Origin: Semisulcospira habei
Lineage: Eukaryota > Mollusca > Gastropoda > Semisulcospiridae
Assembly: GCA_036245525.1 (NCBI GenBank)
Contig: BTPG01000005.1
Coordinates: 209,783,933 to 209,847,932 of the forward strand
DNA: 64,000 bases
Direction of reading: 5' to 3'
The notes beneath the pieces are model-generated. The model made no database searches. It had not been told where the DNA came from and was given only the letters and a program-made list of their open reading frames with translations. The position numbers were made by a program, and so were the translations under genes. This document shows positions 1 through 9,396 of the stretch, in pieces (the first letter of the stretch is position 1; the number at the start of each line of letters is the position of its first letter).

Positions 1-289
1 GAGATTCTCAGTATCACCTGAACACCGATCATGTAAGACTCTATATAATTATATATCACAAGGTCGATTAGTCACCTGCATCTGGTAATACATTGTAGCA
101 GTTGGGTGATAACTCCAACATTTGGGAAATGTGGCTGTGGGACTAAATGGGTTAATTTGCTACAGTGCTGAAAATCATGTACTTTGTTTCTTTTTGTGTT
201 GCTGTTCTAATTGTGCTGGCTGTGACTATGACTTTGGGGCCCAGACATTTCCAACCACACGAGGAACATTTCTTGCAAAGTGGTTGAGG

Positions 290-353
290 CAAGAGGCATA
301 GATCCTCATGAGCCCCCGCAACTGCGGGGGCTCATGAGGATCTATGCCTCTTG
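290..353. repeat. palindromic repeat, family A
   Basis: A near-perfect palindrome: the arm starting CAAGAGGCATAGATCC is mirrored after a GC-rich centre (CCCCCGCAACTGCGGGGG). The same core recurs at 14529-14594, 15060-15116 and 23097-23160. At 23 kb it forms the middle of a TTAA-bounded unit, so it is best read as the core of a non-autonomous DNA transposon. It lies in intron sequence, and 1-466 holds nothing else I can identify. Confidence 0.75.
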
Positions 354-466
354 CATTTGGGGGGCATTCAGTTTTTCTTGGCAGTAAAGGGGTTGATATG
401 TGTGTTTACAAAAGTCTACATGTGCTGATAGGGTGAATTGCAATTTTGTGTATGTCTGTTGCACAG

Positions 467-629
467 GATCCACTGCAGTTTGTGGAGCTGGATGCGATGG
501 TTGGAAGTTATCTGCTGGATGCTAATGGCACACAATTTCAGAATGGCCGATTCGGCTTTGCAGTCATCACTCCGGACGGGAGACAGTCTGGCATCACATT
601 CACAGAGTGTATCTACACAGTGAATGGAA
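467..629 (+). CDS. receptor gene, extracellular exon (first in window)
   Basis: A 163-bp exon open in one frame between a TGTTGCACAG acceptor and a GTAAGC donor, starting in phase 0 and ending in phase 1. It encodes about 54 residues, including DAMVGSYLLDANG and GFAVITPDGRQSG, with no membrane segment, so it is probably extracellular. I do not recognise the fold. Its phase-1 end fits the next exon at 8515. It must be an internal exon, because there is no start codon or signal peptide here; the 5' exons lie outside the window. The assignment rests on splice signals, phase and the coding look of the frame. Confidence 0.6.
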
Positions 630-715
630 GTAAGCCAAGAATATCTCTATCTTTAAATGAGTCTGTGTGCTGGACCAGTGGTCAACCATCTGTTGTCCAT
701 TGTGTGTGGTCAACT

Positions 716-915
716 TTAACCTATTTAAACCCCCACAGCCAGAAGTTTTGAAGGACGACTGAATACTAGTTGCAGGAGATAGATCGACCATGATAATTGA
801 AATGTAGTGCCAGATTAGCTTGGTGCCATCACGGGTAGTGCCAGGTCAGTATTACCCTTGAATTATCATGGTCAATCTGTCTCCTTCTGTAGTGGGTTGG
901 TGCTAAATGGGTTAA
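716..915. mobile_element. decayed TTAA-flanked palindromic MITE
   Basis: A 200-bp unit with TTAA at both ends (716 and 912). Inside is a worn palindrome carrying the GTAGTGCCAG and ATTATCATGGTCAATC signatures of the large MITE family seen cleanly at 29007-29221. It is a diverged member, with only parts of the two arms still pairing. Confidence 0.6.
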
Positions 916-1612
916 TGTTGGCATTTTGTAGGAGGCTATGGGCAGTGGGCAGATGTTCACATCTGCACGGGACTTAGACGACCCCGCCCTCCACGAGTCC
1001 CCTGCTGCCTTGCAGGCCTGGCCGCTTGGCTGCAGAAAGGCTAAGGGAGGAAACCCCTGACATCAAAGCCCCCGTGTCTCCAGGGAAGGCTTTTGAGCCA
1101 GAGACTAGTACAAGGACAGTCTGATATAAAACCTACGACCCGAGGACCTTGATGCCATCGTCCCAGCTTGCTAGGCCATGACAGACGAACCAAGGGTTTA
1201 AAGGGTTGGGCCAGTACTGCGCACACTGCACTCCACCAAAAAGCTCCACCGCGCAGGCTTTAGGAAACGTCCACAGACCATGACACTGACCATTCCAAGT
1301 CCTGTAGTGACTGGCGAGGGGCGAAACGGCAGGTGAAAGATGTCACTGGAAGCCGCAGTCTCAAACCTGCATGCAGGCGGTTCAGGATATTGGTCGCCTG
1401 TTGTTGACCTGGGGATGACAACATCACTCGGCACACCCTGAACGACCAAGCAGCCTTCTCTAGGGACAGCACTGCTTGCTCCACACGGAGAGGGGCCTAG
1501 AAAAGGTGGCCTAACCAAAGCTCGTCCCCTCGTAACCCCAGTTGGCTAGCTGCGGTCAACGGGCATCTTCTCCTGCGGTAAAAAAACAAGAAAGAATAAC
1601 GGATCCACTCTC

Positions 1613-4600
1613 ATGACGACCACAACCGGACTCAACGTAGCATGCTGGAACATCCGAACCATGCTCGACAAAGCAGACAGCGGACGCCCTGAACGTCGCT
1701 CCGCCCTCATTGCCCATGAATTGCGGAGGTTAAACATCGACATCGCCACGCTCAGTGAAGTACGTTTTCTGGACGAAGGCAGCCTCCAAGAACTTGGCGC
1801 TGGGTACACCCTCTACTGGTCAGGCAAGCCTGAGTCAGAAAGACGGCTCTCAGGCGTGGGTTTCATGGTCAAGACCTCCATTGTGACTAAGCTGGAAAAC
1901 CTACCAACGGGTCACTCAGACCGCATCATGTCCATGCGCCTCCCACTGAGACCCCAGCAACACGTCACCCTTCTCAGTGTGTACTCCCCAACCCTCCTGG
2001 CAGAGCCTGCTGAAAAGGACAAGTTTTGACCTGCGCAGCCTCATACAGAGCACCCCTGCAGACGACAAAGTCATCATCCTTGGCGACTTCAACGCCAGAG
2101 TGGGCCAGGACTCTGAAGCCTATCCCCACCCGGGTCTGCCCTGGGGGACTTGGGTGGGGTTAGGTATTTTTTTAGTTCCCAGGGTCACCCTGGTCAGCCC
2201 CACAGGGTGGGTTTTTCTCTCTATTCTGGGGCATGTGTTTCTGTCTACCCTTTGTCCATTCACCTGTATTTGCCTTTTTAAAACTCCCTACTGTCTGCAC
2301 TGCCTGTAGCTCTTGATATTGGATGTGTGTTGCTAAATGGTCTTAGCTTTATTTAGCCCCATGTGTTAGGTTTATTTAACGTATTTGACCGGCTGGCGAC
2401 ATACATTCAATGGTCTGTCTATTTTTATTTTTTTCACAAGCAGTGCAGGCACGTCCTGAGAAAGCCTTGTTGCTGTCGGGACGTTAAGAAATGTACAATC
2501 AATCAATCAATGGAAAGGAGTCCTCAGCAAGCATGGCGTCGGGAACTGCAATGACAATGGCCGCCTACTGTTGGAGTTCTGTGCAGAGCAGCAACTGGTC
2601 ATCACCAACACTACTTTTCAGCAAAAGGACAGTCGAAAGACCACCTGGTTGCATCCTCGCTCCAAACACTGGCACCTTATCGACTATGTCCTAGTGCGTC
2701 AGAGGGACCGCCATGACGTCCTCCTCACCAGAGTGATGCCCAGCGCAGAGTGCCACACTGACCACCGTCTTGTCCGCTGCAAACTCAGGCTCCACGTCAA
2801 GCCAAAACCCAAGAAATGGGGGCCCCCCAAGAAAAAGCCTGATGTTGCCAGCCTTCAGCGTGACGACGTGAAAGCTGCCTTTCAGACAGATTTACAGCGC
2901 AGGCTCAAAGACACAACGGACCCAGCAGACTCCTCCCCTGAAACACTTTGGGAACAACTGAAAACTGCTATTGCAAAATCCTCTGCAGAAGTCCTGGGTT
3001 TCGCTAGAAAGAAGAACAAAGACTGGTTTGACGAGAACGATGTAGAGATCCAGGAACACCTAGCAAAAAAAAAGAGCCGCCCATCAGGCCCACCTAGCCC
3101 AGCCTTCCTGCCCTGTGAAGAAGTCTGCCTTCCGCCTCATCTGCAGCAGTCTCCAGCGCAAGCTCAGAGATTTCCAGAATGAGTGGTGGACCAGACTTGC
3201 ACAGAGGACCCAGCTTTGCGCTGACAATGGTGACTACAGGGGCTTCTACGAAGCACTGAAAGCAGTGTATGGCCCCAGACACCTGGTACAAAGTCCCCTG
3301 CGAAGCGCGAATGGCCAGGCACTCCTCACAGATAATACCTCCATCTTGAACCGCTGGTCGGAGTACTTTCAGAGCCTTTTCAGCGCTGAGCGCACTGTTC
3401 AAGAAGCAGTCGTCCTACAAATCCCACAACTCCCAGTAAAGGTTGAATTGGACAAACCGCCCACCGCTGAAGAGACCCTCACAGCCATCCACCAGCTCAA
3501 GAGTGGCAAAGCAGCAGGCATTGATGGAATACCGCCAGAGATATGGAAACATGGAGGCACAGCACTGCACAACAAGCTCCATGACCTCTTTCTCTGCTGC
3601 TGGGAGGAAGGAACACTACCAAAGGATCTCCGTGATGCTGTCGTTATCACCCTGTACAAGAACAAAGGCGAGAAGTCTGACTGTTCCAACTATCGGGGAA
3701 TTACCCTGCTGTCCATTGCTGGGAAAATTCTTGCAAGGCTGCTCCTGAATCGGCTGGTACCTGCCATCGCTGAAGACCACCTCCCAGAGGGCCAGTGTGG
3801 CTTCAGAGCAAACAGGAGCACCACCGATATGGTCTTTGTGCTGAGACAGCTTCAGGAGAAGTGCCGCGAGCAGAACAAAGGGCTGTACGTAACGTTTGTC
3901 GACCTAACAAAAGCGTTCGACACTGTGAGCAGGCAAGGCATGTGGCAGATCCTGGAGCGACTTGGCTGTCCCCCAAAGTTCCTCAGCATGATTGTCCAGC
4001 TACACGAGGACCAGCAAGGCCAGGTCAGACTCAACAATGTCCTCTCAGAACCATTCCCTATTCTCAACGGCGTAAAGCAGGGCTGCGTGCTGGCACCGAC
4101 CCTCTTCACAATCATTTTTAGCATGATGTTGAAGCAGGCCACAGTAGACCTCGATGATGACGATGCAGTGTACATCAGGTATCGTCTTGATGGCAGCCTG
4201 TTCAACCTCAGACGACTGCAGGCCCACACGAAAACCCTAGACCAACTGATTCGTGAGCTGCTTTTTGCTGATGACGCTGCCCTCGTTGCACACACAGAGA
4301 GAGCCCTGCAGCACATCACGTCCTGCTTCGCAGACGTTGCCCAGCTCTTTGGACTCGAGGTCAGTCTGAAAAAGACAGAGGTCCTCCATCAGCTGGCACC
4401 CAAGACAGTGTATCGCCCTCCTCACATCACCATTGGCGAGTCTGAACTAAAGTCAGTGCACCAGTTTACTTACCTTGGCTGCATTATCACGTCGGACGCC
4501 AAGCTGGACAAGGAGCTTGACAGCAGGCTGGCAAAAGCGAACAGCGCTTTCGGGCGACTTTTCAAGCGGGTGTGGCACAATCAACAGCTGAAAACAGGCA

Positions 4601-5158
4601 CCAAGATCAGCGTGTACAGAGCTGTGGTCCTCACCACCCTGCTGTATGGTTCCGAGTCCTGGGCTCTCTACCGCAGCCAACTACGACTCCTCGAACGCTT
4701 CCACCAGCGCTGCCTGCGTACCATCCTGGGCATTCACTGGAGTGACTATGTCACCAACGTCGAGGTCCTTGAACAGGCTGAAACTGTGAGCATCGAGGCT
4801 TTGCTGCTGCGGACACAGCTCCGCTGGGCGGGGCATGTCTCCAGGATGGAGGATCATCGCCTACCAAAGATCACCCTGTTAGGCGAGCTTGCTACTGGAC
4901 ACCGTGACAGAGGGGCACCAAAGAAGAGATACAAAGACTGTCTCAAGAAGTCACTTAGTGCCTGCCAAATCGACCACCACCATTGGTCCTCGCTTGGTGT
5001 GGACCGTGACACCTGGTGATCCACCATTTGCAAGGCAGCTGTCTCCTTTGAGGACTCTCGCAGAGCTAGCCTTAAGGACAAGCGGCTCAGGAGAAAAAAC
5101 AGAGATGCCGCAACCCAGAACCCTGGCCATACCTTCCCCTGCAGCCACTGCGGTTGAA
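1613..5158 (+). pseudogene. LINE endonuclease-reverse transcriptase ORF, copy 1
   Basis: This would copy element RNA into a nicked chromosomal site. The N-terminal apurinic-type endonuclease begins LNVACWNIRTM and continues through the VRFLDEGSLQELG block to the GDFNARVGQDSE motif. The reverse transcriptase has AAGIDGIPPE, NYRGITLL, GFRANRSTTD, DLTKAFDTV, GVKQGC and the catalytic FADDAAL. A C-terminal cysteine finger starts CSHCG and is then cut by TGA. The frame is broken by a 5-bp deletion near 2027, a ~390-bp insertion at 2120-2511, a one-base gain in the A-run near 3070, and a TGA at 5017 where the 23-kb copy has CGC. From 3115 to 5016 the frame is otherwise open. Confidence 0.85.
2120..2511 (+). 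mobile_element. short retroelement tail inserted in LINE copy 1
   Basis: About 390 bp absent from the sister copy at 24.0 kb, where the flanks join directly (GAAGCCT / GGAAAGGAG). The insert ends in a (AATC)n tail preceded by GTCGGGACGTTAAG, the look of the 3' end of a non-LTR element or SINE copied from its RNA. It has no coding potential and splits the endonuclease domain. It entered after the LINE landed. Confidence 0.7.
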
Positions 5159-5264
5159 CCTGCCTGTCCCGGATTGGCCTCCGCAGCCACGAACAAGCCT
5201 GCAGACGTCGTGGGCAACTCCTATAAAATCTTCGTTCGCGAAGTCAAGCCAAGATTCAGGCCCC

Positions 5265-7830
5265 AGTCTTTCAGCTTGGCCTAAAAATACTTTGTGGCAA
5301 GACCTATCTAAATATAATTTAAGTGACCTCTGTCAAAGGTCAAGGTGGCATGGGGTGTAGAAATTGTCAAGAAACAGGTTGTAATTACCACATTTTAACA
5401 AAATGTGTTTTTTCTCAAAATTTTTTGGGCTTGTGCAAAGCAAAAATGAGTATGTTCTGGGCCAGTGGTCATCCGTCCGTCTGTCGTCCATCTGCCGTCA
5501 ACCTGGCCCAAGGATATTTTGTGGCAAGACCTTTCTAAACATACCAATTTGAGTGACCTCTGAGCTCTCACAAAGGTCACAGTCACAGGGCATCAGAGAA
5601 TAGGTCAAAAATAGCTATATATTTTGACATAATTTATTTTTTCTCAAATACTATTGACAACTTCAACCCAAACTTGGTACAAGGATACCTGATGGGAAGA
5701 CCTTTCTATGCAGACTAATTTGGTTCATCATCATCATCAGTCTCTTGCCCGATTTGGGCGTGGGGGGACTGAAAGGCAGCAGCAACAGACAGTGCTTTCC
5801 ACTGAGTTCTATTTTGGGCGGTGGCAAGCAAGTCTGGCATCTCGAGTTCGGTCCATTCTTTTATGTTTGCGACCCAACTCTTTCTCTGATCTCGCCGGCG
5901 GCTTCCTTCGAGAGTGCCTTGGAGGATAGTCTTGGACAGGGTGTTGTGTCGGGTCACGTGGCCAAACCAAGCAAGCTTGCGCCGTTTAATCGGTTGCCAG
6001 AAGGGGTTCATGTGGGCCCACCAGGGAAGTGACGATGCTCCATACATATTCGTTGGTCTTGTGCTCGCGGTACGAGATGCGGAGCAACTTCCTCAGGCAC
6101 TTCTTCTCAAAGGCCTGGATTTTCTTTTCTGAGTCTGCGAGCAGTGTCCAAGTCTCACAGCCGTAGAGTAGAATAGACACTACGAGGGACTTGTAAAGCC
6201 TGTACTTGATGGTGAAGCTGATGGAATTACTTCGCCAGATCCTGTCCAGCCTGGCCATCGCGGATGTTGCTGTACCTATCCTGATGCGGATCTCTGCTAT
6301 GCAACTACCGTCTTTGGACAAGGTGGCTCCCAAGTACTTGAAGCTATTGACCTCTTCTAGCTTTTGGCCATTAATGTGGATGTTGCTGCTGCTGTCGCTT
6401 GTGGTGTTGATCATCACTTTGCTTTTATCCGTACTGATCTCCATGCCATAAGACCCTGCGCTACTTAAAAGTTTGTCTGTCCGGTTTTGAAGCTCACTAT
6501 TGCTGCCTGCCATGAGGTCAATGTCGTCCGCGAATCGAAGATTGCACAGGGATCTGCCACCAATAGAGATTGAAGTATGGTGGTCGTGGAGGGTTTCCTG
6601 CATGATCTTCTCCAGGAATATGTTGAAAAGGACAGGAGAGAGCAGGCATCCTTGACGGACACCGATCGTCATCCTGAAGAACTCGCCTGACTGATTGTTA
6701 AGTAGAACCGCGCTGCAGGCGTTCTTGTAAAGCGCTTCTATCATTTGGATCAGTCCCTCCTCTATGTTGAACGATCTCATGACTTGCCAGAGTCTGTCGT
6801 GCCAGACGTGATCAAATGCTTTCCTGAAATCAATGAAGTTGTGATAGAGTTCGCGCTGATGCTGCAGATGTTTCTCGATCAGGACACAGCAGTTGAAAAT
6901 CTGCTCAACAGTGCTTCTTCCAACTCTGAAGCCAACCTGTTCTTCTGCCAGCATTGGTTGATCCCTTGTAAAGGTCAAGTGTCACAAGAGCTCAGCAAAT
7001 AGATAACAAAAAATAGCCATACTTTGACAAAAGATGTTTTTTCTCAAATACTATTCACACCTTCAAACCTAAACTTGCTACAGAGATACCTGATGGTAAG
7101 ACCTGACTATACATACTAATTTGGATTACCCCTCAGAAATGTCAAGGGTCACAAGAGCTCAGGAAATAGGTAAAAAATAGCTATATTTTGACAAAAGATG
7201 ATTTTTCTCAAATACTATTCACAACTTGAAACCCAAACATACTACAGAGATGCCTGATGGTGAGACCTATCTATACATACTAATTTGAATGAGCCCTCGG
7301 AAAGGTCAAGGGTCACAAGAGATCGGCAGATGTGTGTAAAATGTCAATTTTTGATAGAATTATTGTTATTATCAACAGTTTTGCAAACTTTTCAATCAGA
7401 TTTGGCACAAAGATAGCTGATGATGATAAGAGCTTCCTATATATACTAATTTAGTCCACTCATTGCAAAGGTCAAGGGTCACGGGGGTTTGACAGATGTA
7501 TAAAAACTGATTAAATTGTAAGCAAACATGGATTTTGCTGGTGCAGAAGCCATCCCTTTCCCAATCTTGGTACAGAAATACCTGCAGTAAAACCGTCCTT
7601 TATGCGAATGTTAAAGGCCGTTCAAGAAGGTTAAGGGTCATAAAGAGAGCAAAACAATGCCTGTTGAGGTAGAATTTCAGTTTTGGTCAGTGTTTTTGCA
7701 GACTTTTCGATAGTTTGCAAAATCATAATTTGCACAGAAATAACTAATGATGCATGACCTTCCCAAGCATACTAATTTGCTTGAACCCTCACAAAGGCCA
7801 AGGGTCATAGGTGGGCAAGCCTGTGAAAAA
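5265..7830 (+). repeat. ~165-bp degenerate tandem array
   Basis: A satellite-like array, split by the LINE at 5712-6978. Each unit runs through a CTTGGTACAGAGATACCTGATG-type block, then TACTAATTTGG, then AAAGGTCAAGGGTCAC. The last motif falls near 6970, 7137, 7301, 7467, 7626 and 7793, a spacing of 160-167 bp. Units are diverged, more so to the right. No open frame spans the array. AGGTCA-A-GGGTCA matches the direct-repeat-1 pattern bound by nuclear receptors, which may be chance. Confidence 0.75.
5712..6978 (-). mobile_element. RTE-like LINE, 5'-truncated, inserted in tandem array
   Basis: A reversed, 5'-truncated non-LTR element of a second family. The main frame (6978 down to 5986) carries reverse transcriptase blocks EEQVGFRVGRSTVEQIF, DFRKAFDHVW, GVRQGCLLSP and the catalytic FADDIDLM, followed by the YLGATLSKDG and ILLYGCETWTL regions. 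A one-base shift near 6010 moves the C-terminus to another frame (6047-5715). The 3' end is a (TGA)n tail next to TTTGGTT, and TTGGTT recurs at the other edge (about 6955), a likely short target duplication. The 5' part with the endonuclease is missing, as in incomplete reverse transcription. Confidence 0.8.
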
Positions 7831-8060
7831 TTCATACATTTTGAGAAACATGGATTTTACAGGTACAAAAGCCAACCTTTTACTTTTGTTAAGTCACTTG
7901 AACAATTGCTTATTTCAGTGACATGTTCCAGGCCAGAAAGATCAGATTAATTATGTGGATCGGTTATGCACATTAGTCATGCGGGCTTTGCCACTTTATT
8001 GATCTACCTTTGCCAGCGTGTGTGTGTGAAAGTGATCTTGTCTTCCTGGAAACAATTAAG

Positions 8061-8202
8061 TGGGTGGGCCTTTTCCGGCTACAGCTGGATTTCCGGATTC
8101 AAAATTTTTTTTTTTTTTTTTTGTTTTGTTTTTTTTTCACTTAGAAAGTGCCCCAAGACCCTCGCTTCAGGATTCAACTTTTTTTTCAGTCCCACCCATG
8201 CT
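8061..8202. repeat. repeat family F (GTGGGAC...GTCCCAC)
   Basis: A unit of about 140 bp bounded by inverted GGGTGGG/CCCACCCATGC ends, with TTCCGGCTACAGCTGGATTTCCGG, a poly-T stretch and ACCCTCGCTTCAGG inside. A second copy lies at 14352-14474. Probably a non-autonomous DNA transposon. Confidence 0.6.
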
Positions 8203-8330
8203 TACATAACGCAGTTCTACACTTTATTGGTTTATTCAGGTATTTGATAACATTCCAGTCTATCAGTCCATATGTGAATCCTTCCATTTATCCATTCATT
8301 AAAATCATTATCCCTAATCATTATCCCTTT

Positions 8331-8409
8331 GCGTGTCGGTAGCAGTTTTAGGCGCAGTGATTCCTTAAGGATTCATCGCGACTAAAACTGCTGACACACA
8401 AAGGGTTCA
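8331..8409. repeat. palindromic MITE, family C (CCCTTTGCGTGTCGG)
   Basis: A palindrome: CCCTTTGCGTGTCGGTAGC is mirrored by the arm ending in ACACAAAGGG. The centre has the GATTCCTTAAGGATTC block. Ends are TTAT and TTCA, worn forms of TTAA. Other members are at 31440-31647, 33924-34015, 35313-35400 and 36411-36545. Confidence 0.65.
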
Positions 8410-8514
8410 AATCCACCTTTTTGTATCCATCTGTCCGACAGTTTACCCACCTGCACACCCATCCATCCATTCTGGCATTTATTGTTTGTATTGCATTTAA
8501 AAAAAAAAAACCAG

Positions 8515-8667
8515 CTTCTGGCAATGCACCTGACAAACCTGTGGCAACAGCGGGCGAGGATTACATACAGCTGTCATGGCAGGGTATACGCTGTGACGGA
8601 AGGCGTGTCGTGCATGGTTACTTCCTCCAAGTATGTCGCGAGGCAGCTGATACGCCAGATTGTAGCA
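8515..8667 (+). CDS. receptor gene, FN3 domain exon (first half)
   Basis: A 153-bp exon, phase 1 to phase 1, with a CCAG acceptor after an A-run (weak pyrimidine tract) and a strong GTGAGT donor at 8668. It encodes the N-terminal half of a fibronectin type III domain: the APDKPVATAG start, the conserved tryptophan in YIQLSWQG, and the strand GYFLQVCREA. With the exon at 12132 it makes about 102 residues, the usual size of one FN3 domain, split in two by a phase-1 intron. Cysteines in IRCDG, QVCRE and PDC are unusual for FN3. Such domains bind ligands or neighbouring proteins outside the cell. Confidence 0.75.
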
Positions 8668-8683
8668 GTGAGTATGACAAATT

Positions 8684-9106
8684 GTAATAATAATAATAAT
8701 AATTAGCGCATTAAATAGGCGCTTTATCCCAATTGAAAATCCGCTCAAAGCGCCGCCGTGAACTGAACCCAACAAGCACGCTCACGTGAAACACGCGCAT
8801 TCACTCACACACTGTACATAAACACAGAACATTCACGTGGTGCTAAGGGCAAGCTCAAGCGAGCTACTGTAGTTTTTGGAAATTCAAAGTCGTTTGTATT
8901 TGAAATTTGATTAAGTGGGCTGAAACTGATAACAAAGTGGAGGGGGAGGAAGAGCCGGAGTACCTGGAGAAAGAACCCCCGACGGTCCGCCCGAATTAAC
9001 GGTGACACTTACTAGAGGAGAAAAATCCGACGCCGGAACCCGTAATCGAACCTCGCACCTTTAGCATTGGTGGCAGGCGCCTTAACCACTGCGCCACGGA
9101 CCGCCC
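8684..9106 (-). mobile_element. tRNA-derived SINE, copy A
   Basis: A SINE read on the minus strand. The right end is the tRNA-like head, with an A-box at 9080-9096 (TGGCGCAGTGGTTAAGG when reversed) and a B-box near 9043-9053 (GGTTCGATTA). The body ends at the left in an (AAT)n tail. A close copy is at 37709-38080 and a worn one at 20477-20690. It starts only about 16 bp past the splice donor of the FN3 exon. It depends on a LINE for movement; the (AAT)n tail suggests an L2/RTE-type partner, which is inference. Confidence 0.8.
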
Positions 9107-9122
9107 TGTGAACAGTTTCTTC

Positions 9123-9379
9123 TTAACCCTTTTCTCTCTGATACACTTTTGCTTGAAATAAATTTGAATTTATAATTTGACGTAAAATTGAAATAAATAA
9201 TTATAACTAAATGTATGTCAGTTCCACGGTGGTGCCAGAATAGCTTGGCACCTGAGGCGCCAAGCTATTCTGGCACCACCCTGGAACTAAATGGTTGATC
9301 TATCTTCTAGTCTATAATGTAGCATTCATAGGACAATAAGCAAATTTGAAAAATTCAATGTTAGGATGTTATGCGTTAA
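9123..9379. mobile_element. TTAA-flanked palindromic MITE, subfamily P2
   Basis: The ends are TTAA (9123 and 9376), with CCCTTTTCTCTCTGATACAC at the left. The centre (9221-9288) is a palindrome, GGTGGTGCCAGAATAGCTTGG against CCAAGCTATTCTGGCACCACC. The copy at 13553-13766 shares the left end and palindrome. TTAA target use is a piggyBac trait; there is no coding capacity. Confidence 0.7.
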
Positions 9380-9396
9380 GGAAGCTGACTAGAAAA

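Larger units (their letters stand above)
920..5263 (+). mobile_element. CFDP2/RTE-like LINE, copy 1 (nearly full length)
   Basis: A non-LTR retrotransposon with a GC-rich 5' untranslated region (about 920-1612), an endonuclease/reverse transcriptase ORF (1613-5158) and the 3' end GAAGTCAAGCCAAG, which is shared exactly with the copies at 9.4 and 23.5 kb. Proteins of this kind are often labelled craniofacial development protein 2-like; the exact clade is uncertain. It is inactive: it carries a small deletion near 2027, a foreign insertion at 2120-2511, an extra A in the A-run near 3070 and a stop at 5017-5019. The left boundary is estimated, and I found no clear target duplication for this copy. 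Confidence 0.8.

Noticed and set aside
290..353. GC-rich hairpin as a transcription terminator or structured RNA
   Set aside because: The palindrome recurs in several places with TTAA borders and fits a transposon core; bacterial-type terminators do not apply here.
1198..1518. 106-residue minus-strand frame
   Set aside because: Lies in the LINE 5' untranslated region, with no coding features and a second overlapping frame equally open.
5265..7830. CRISPR-like array
   Set aside because: Units are ~165 bp, diverged and contiguous with no unique spacers, and the DNA is animal nuclear.
9035..9106. tRNA gene candidate (A-box and B-box present)
   Set aside because: Part of a repeated SINE; the cloverleaf does not fold cleanly, and the same head occurs at 38010-38080.
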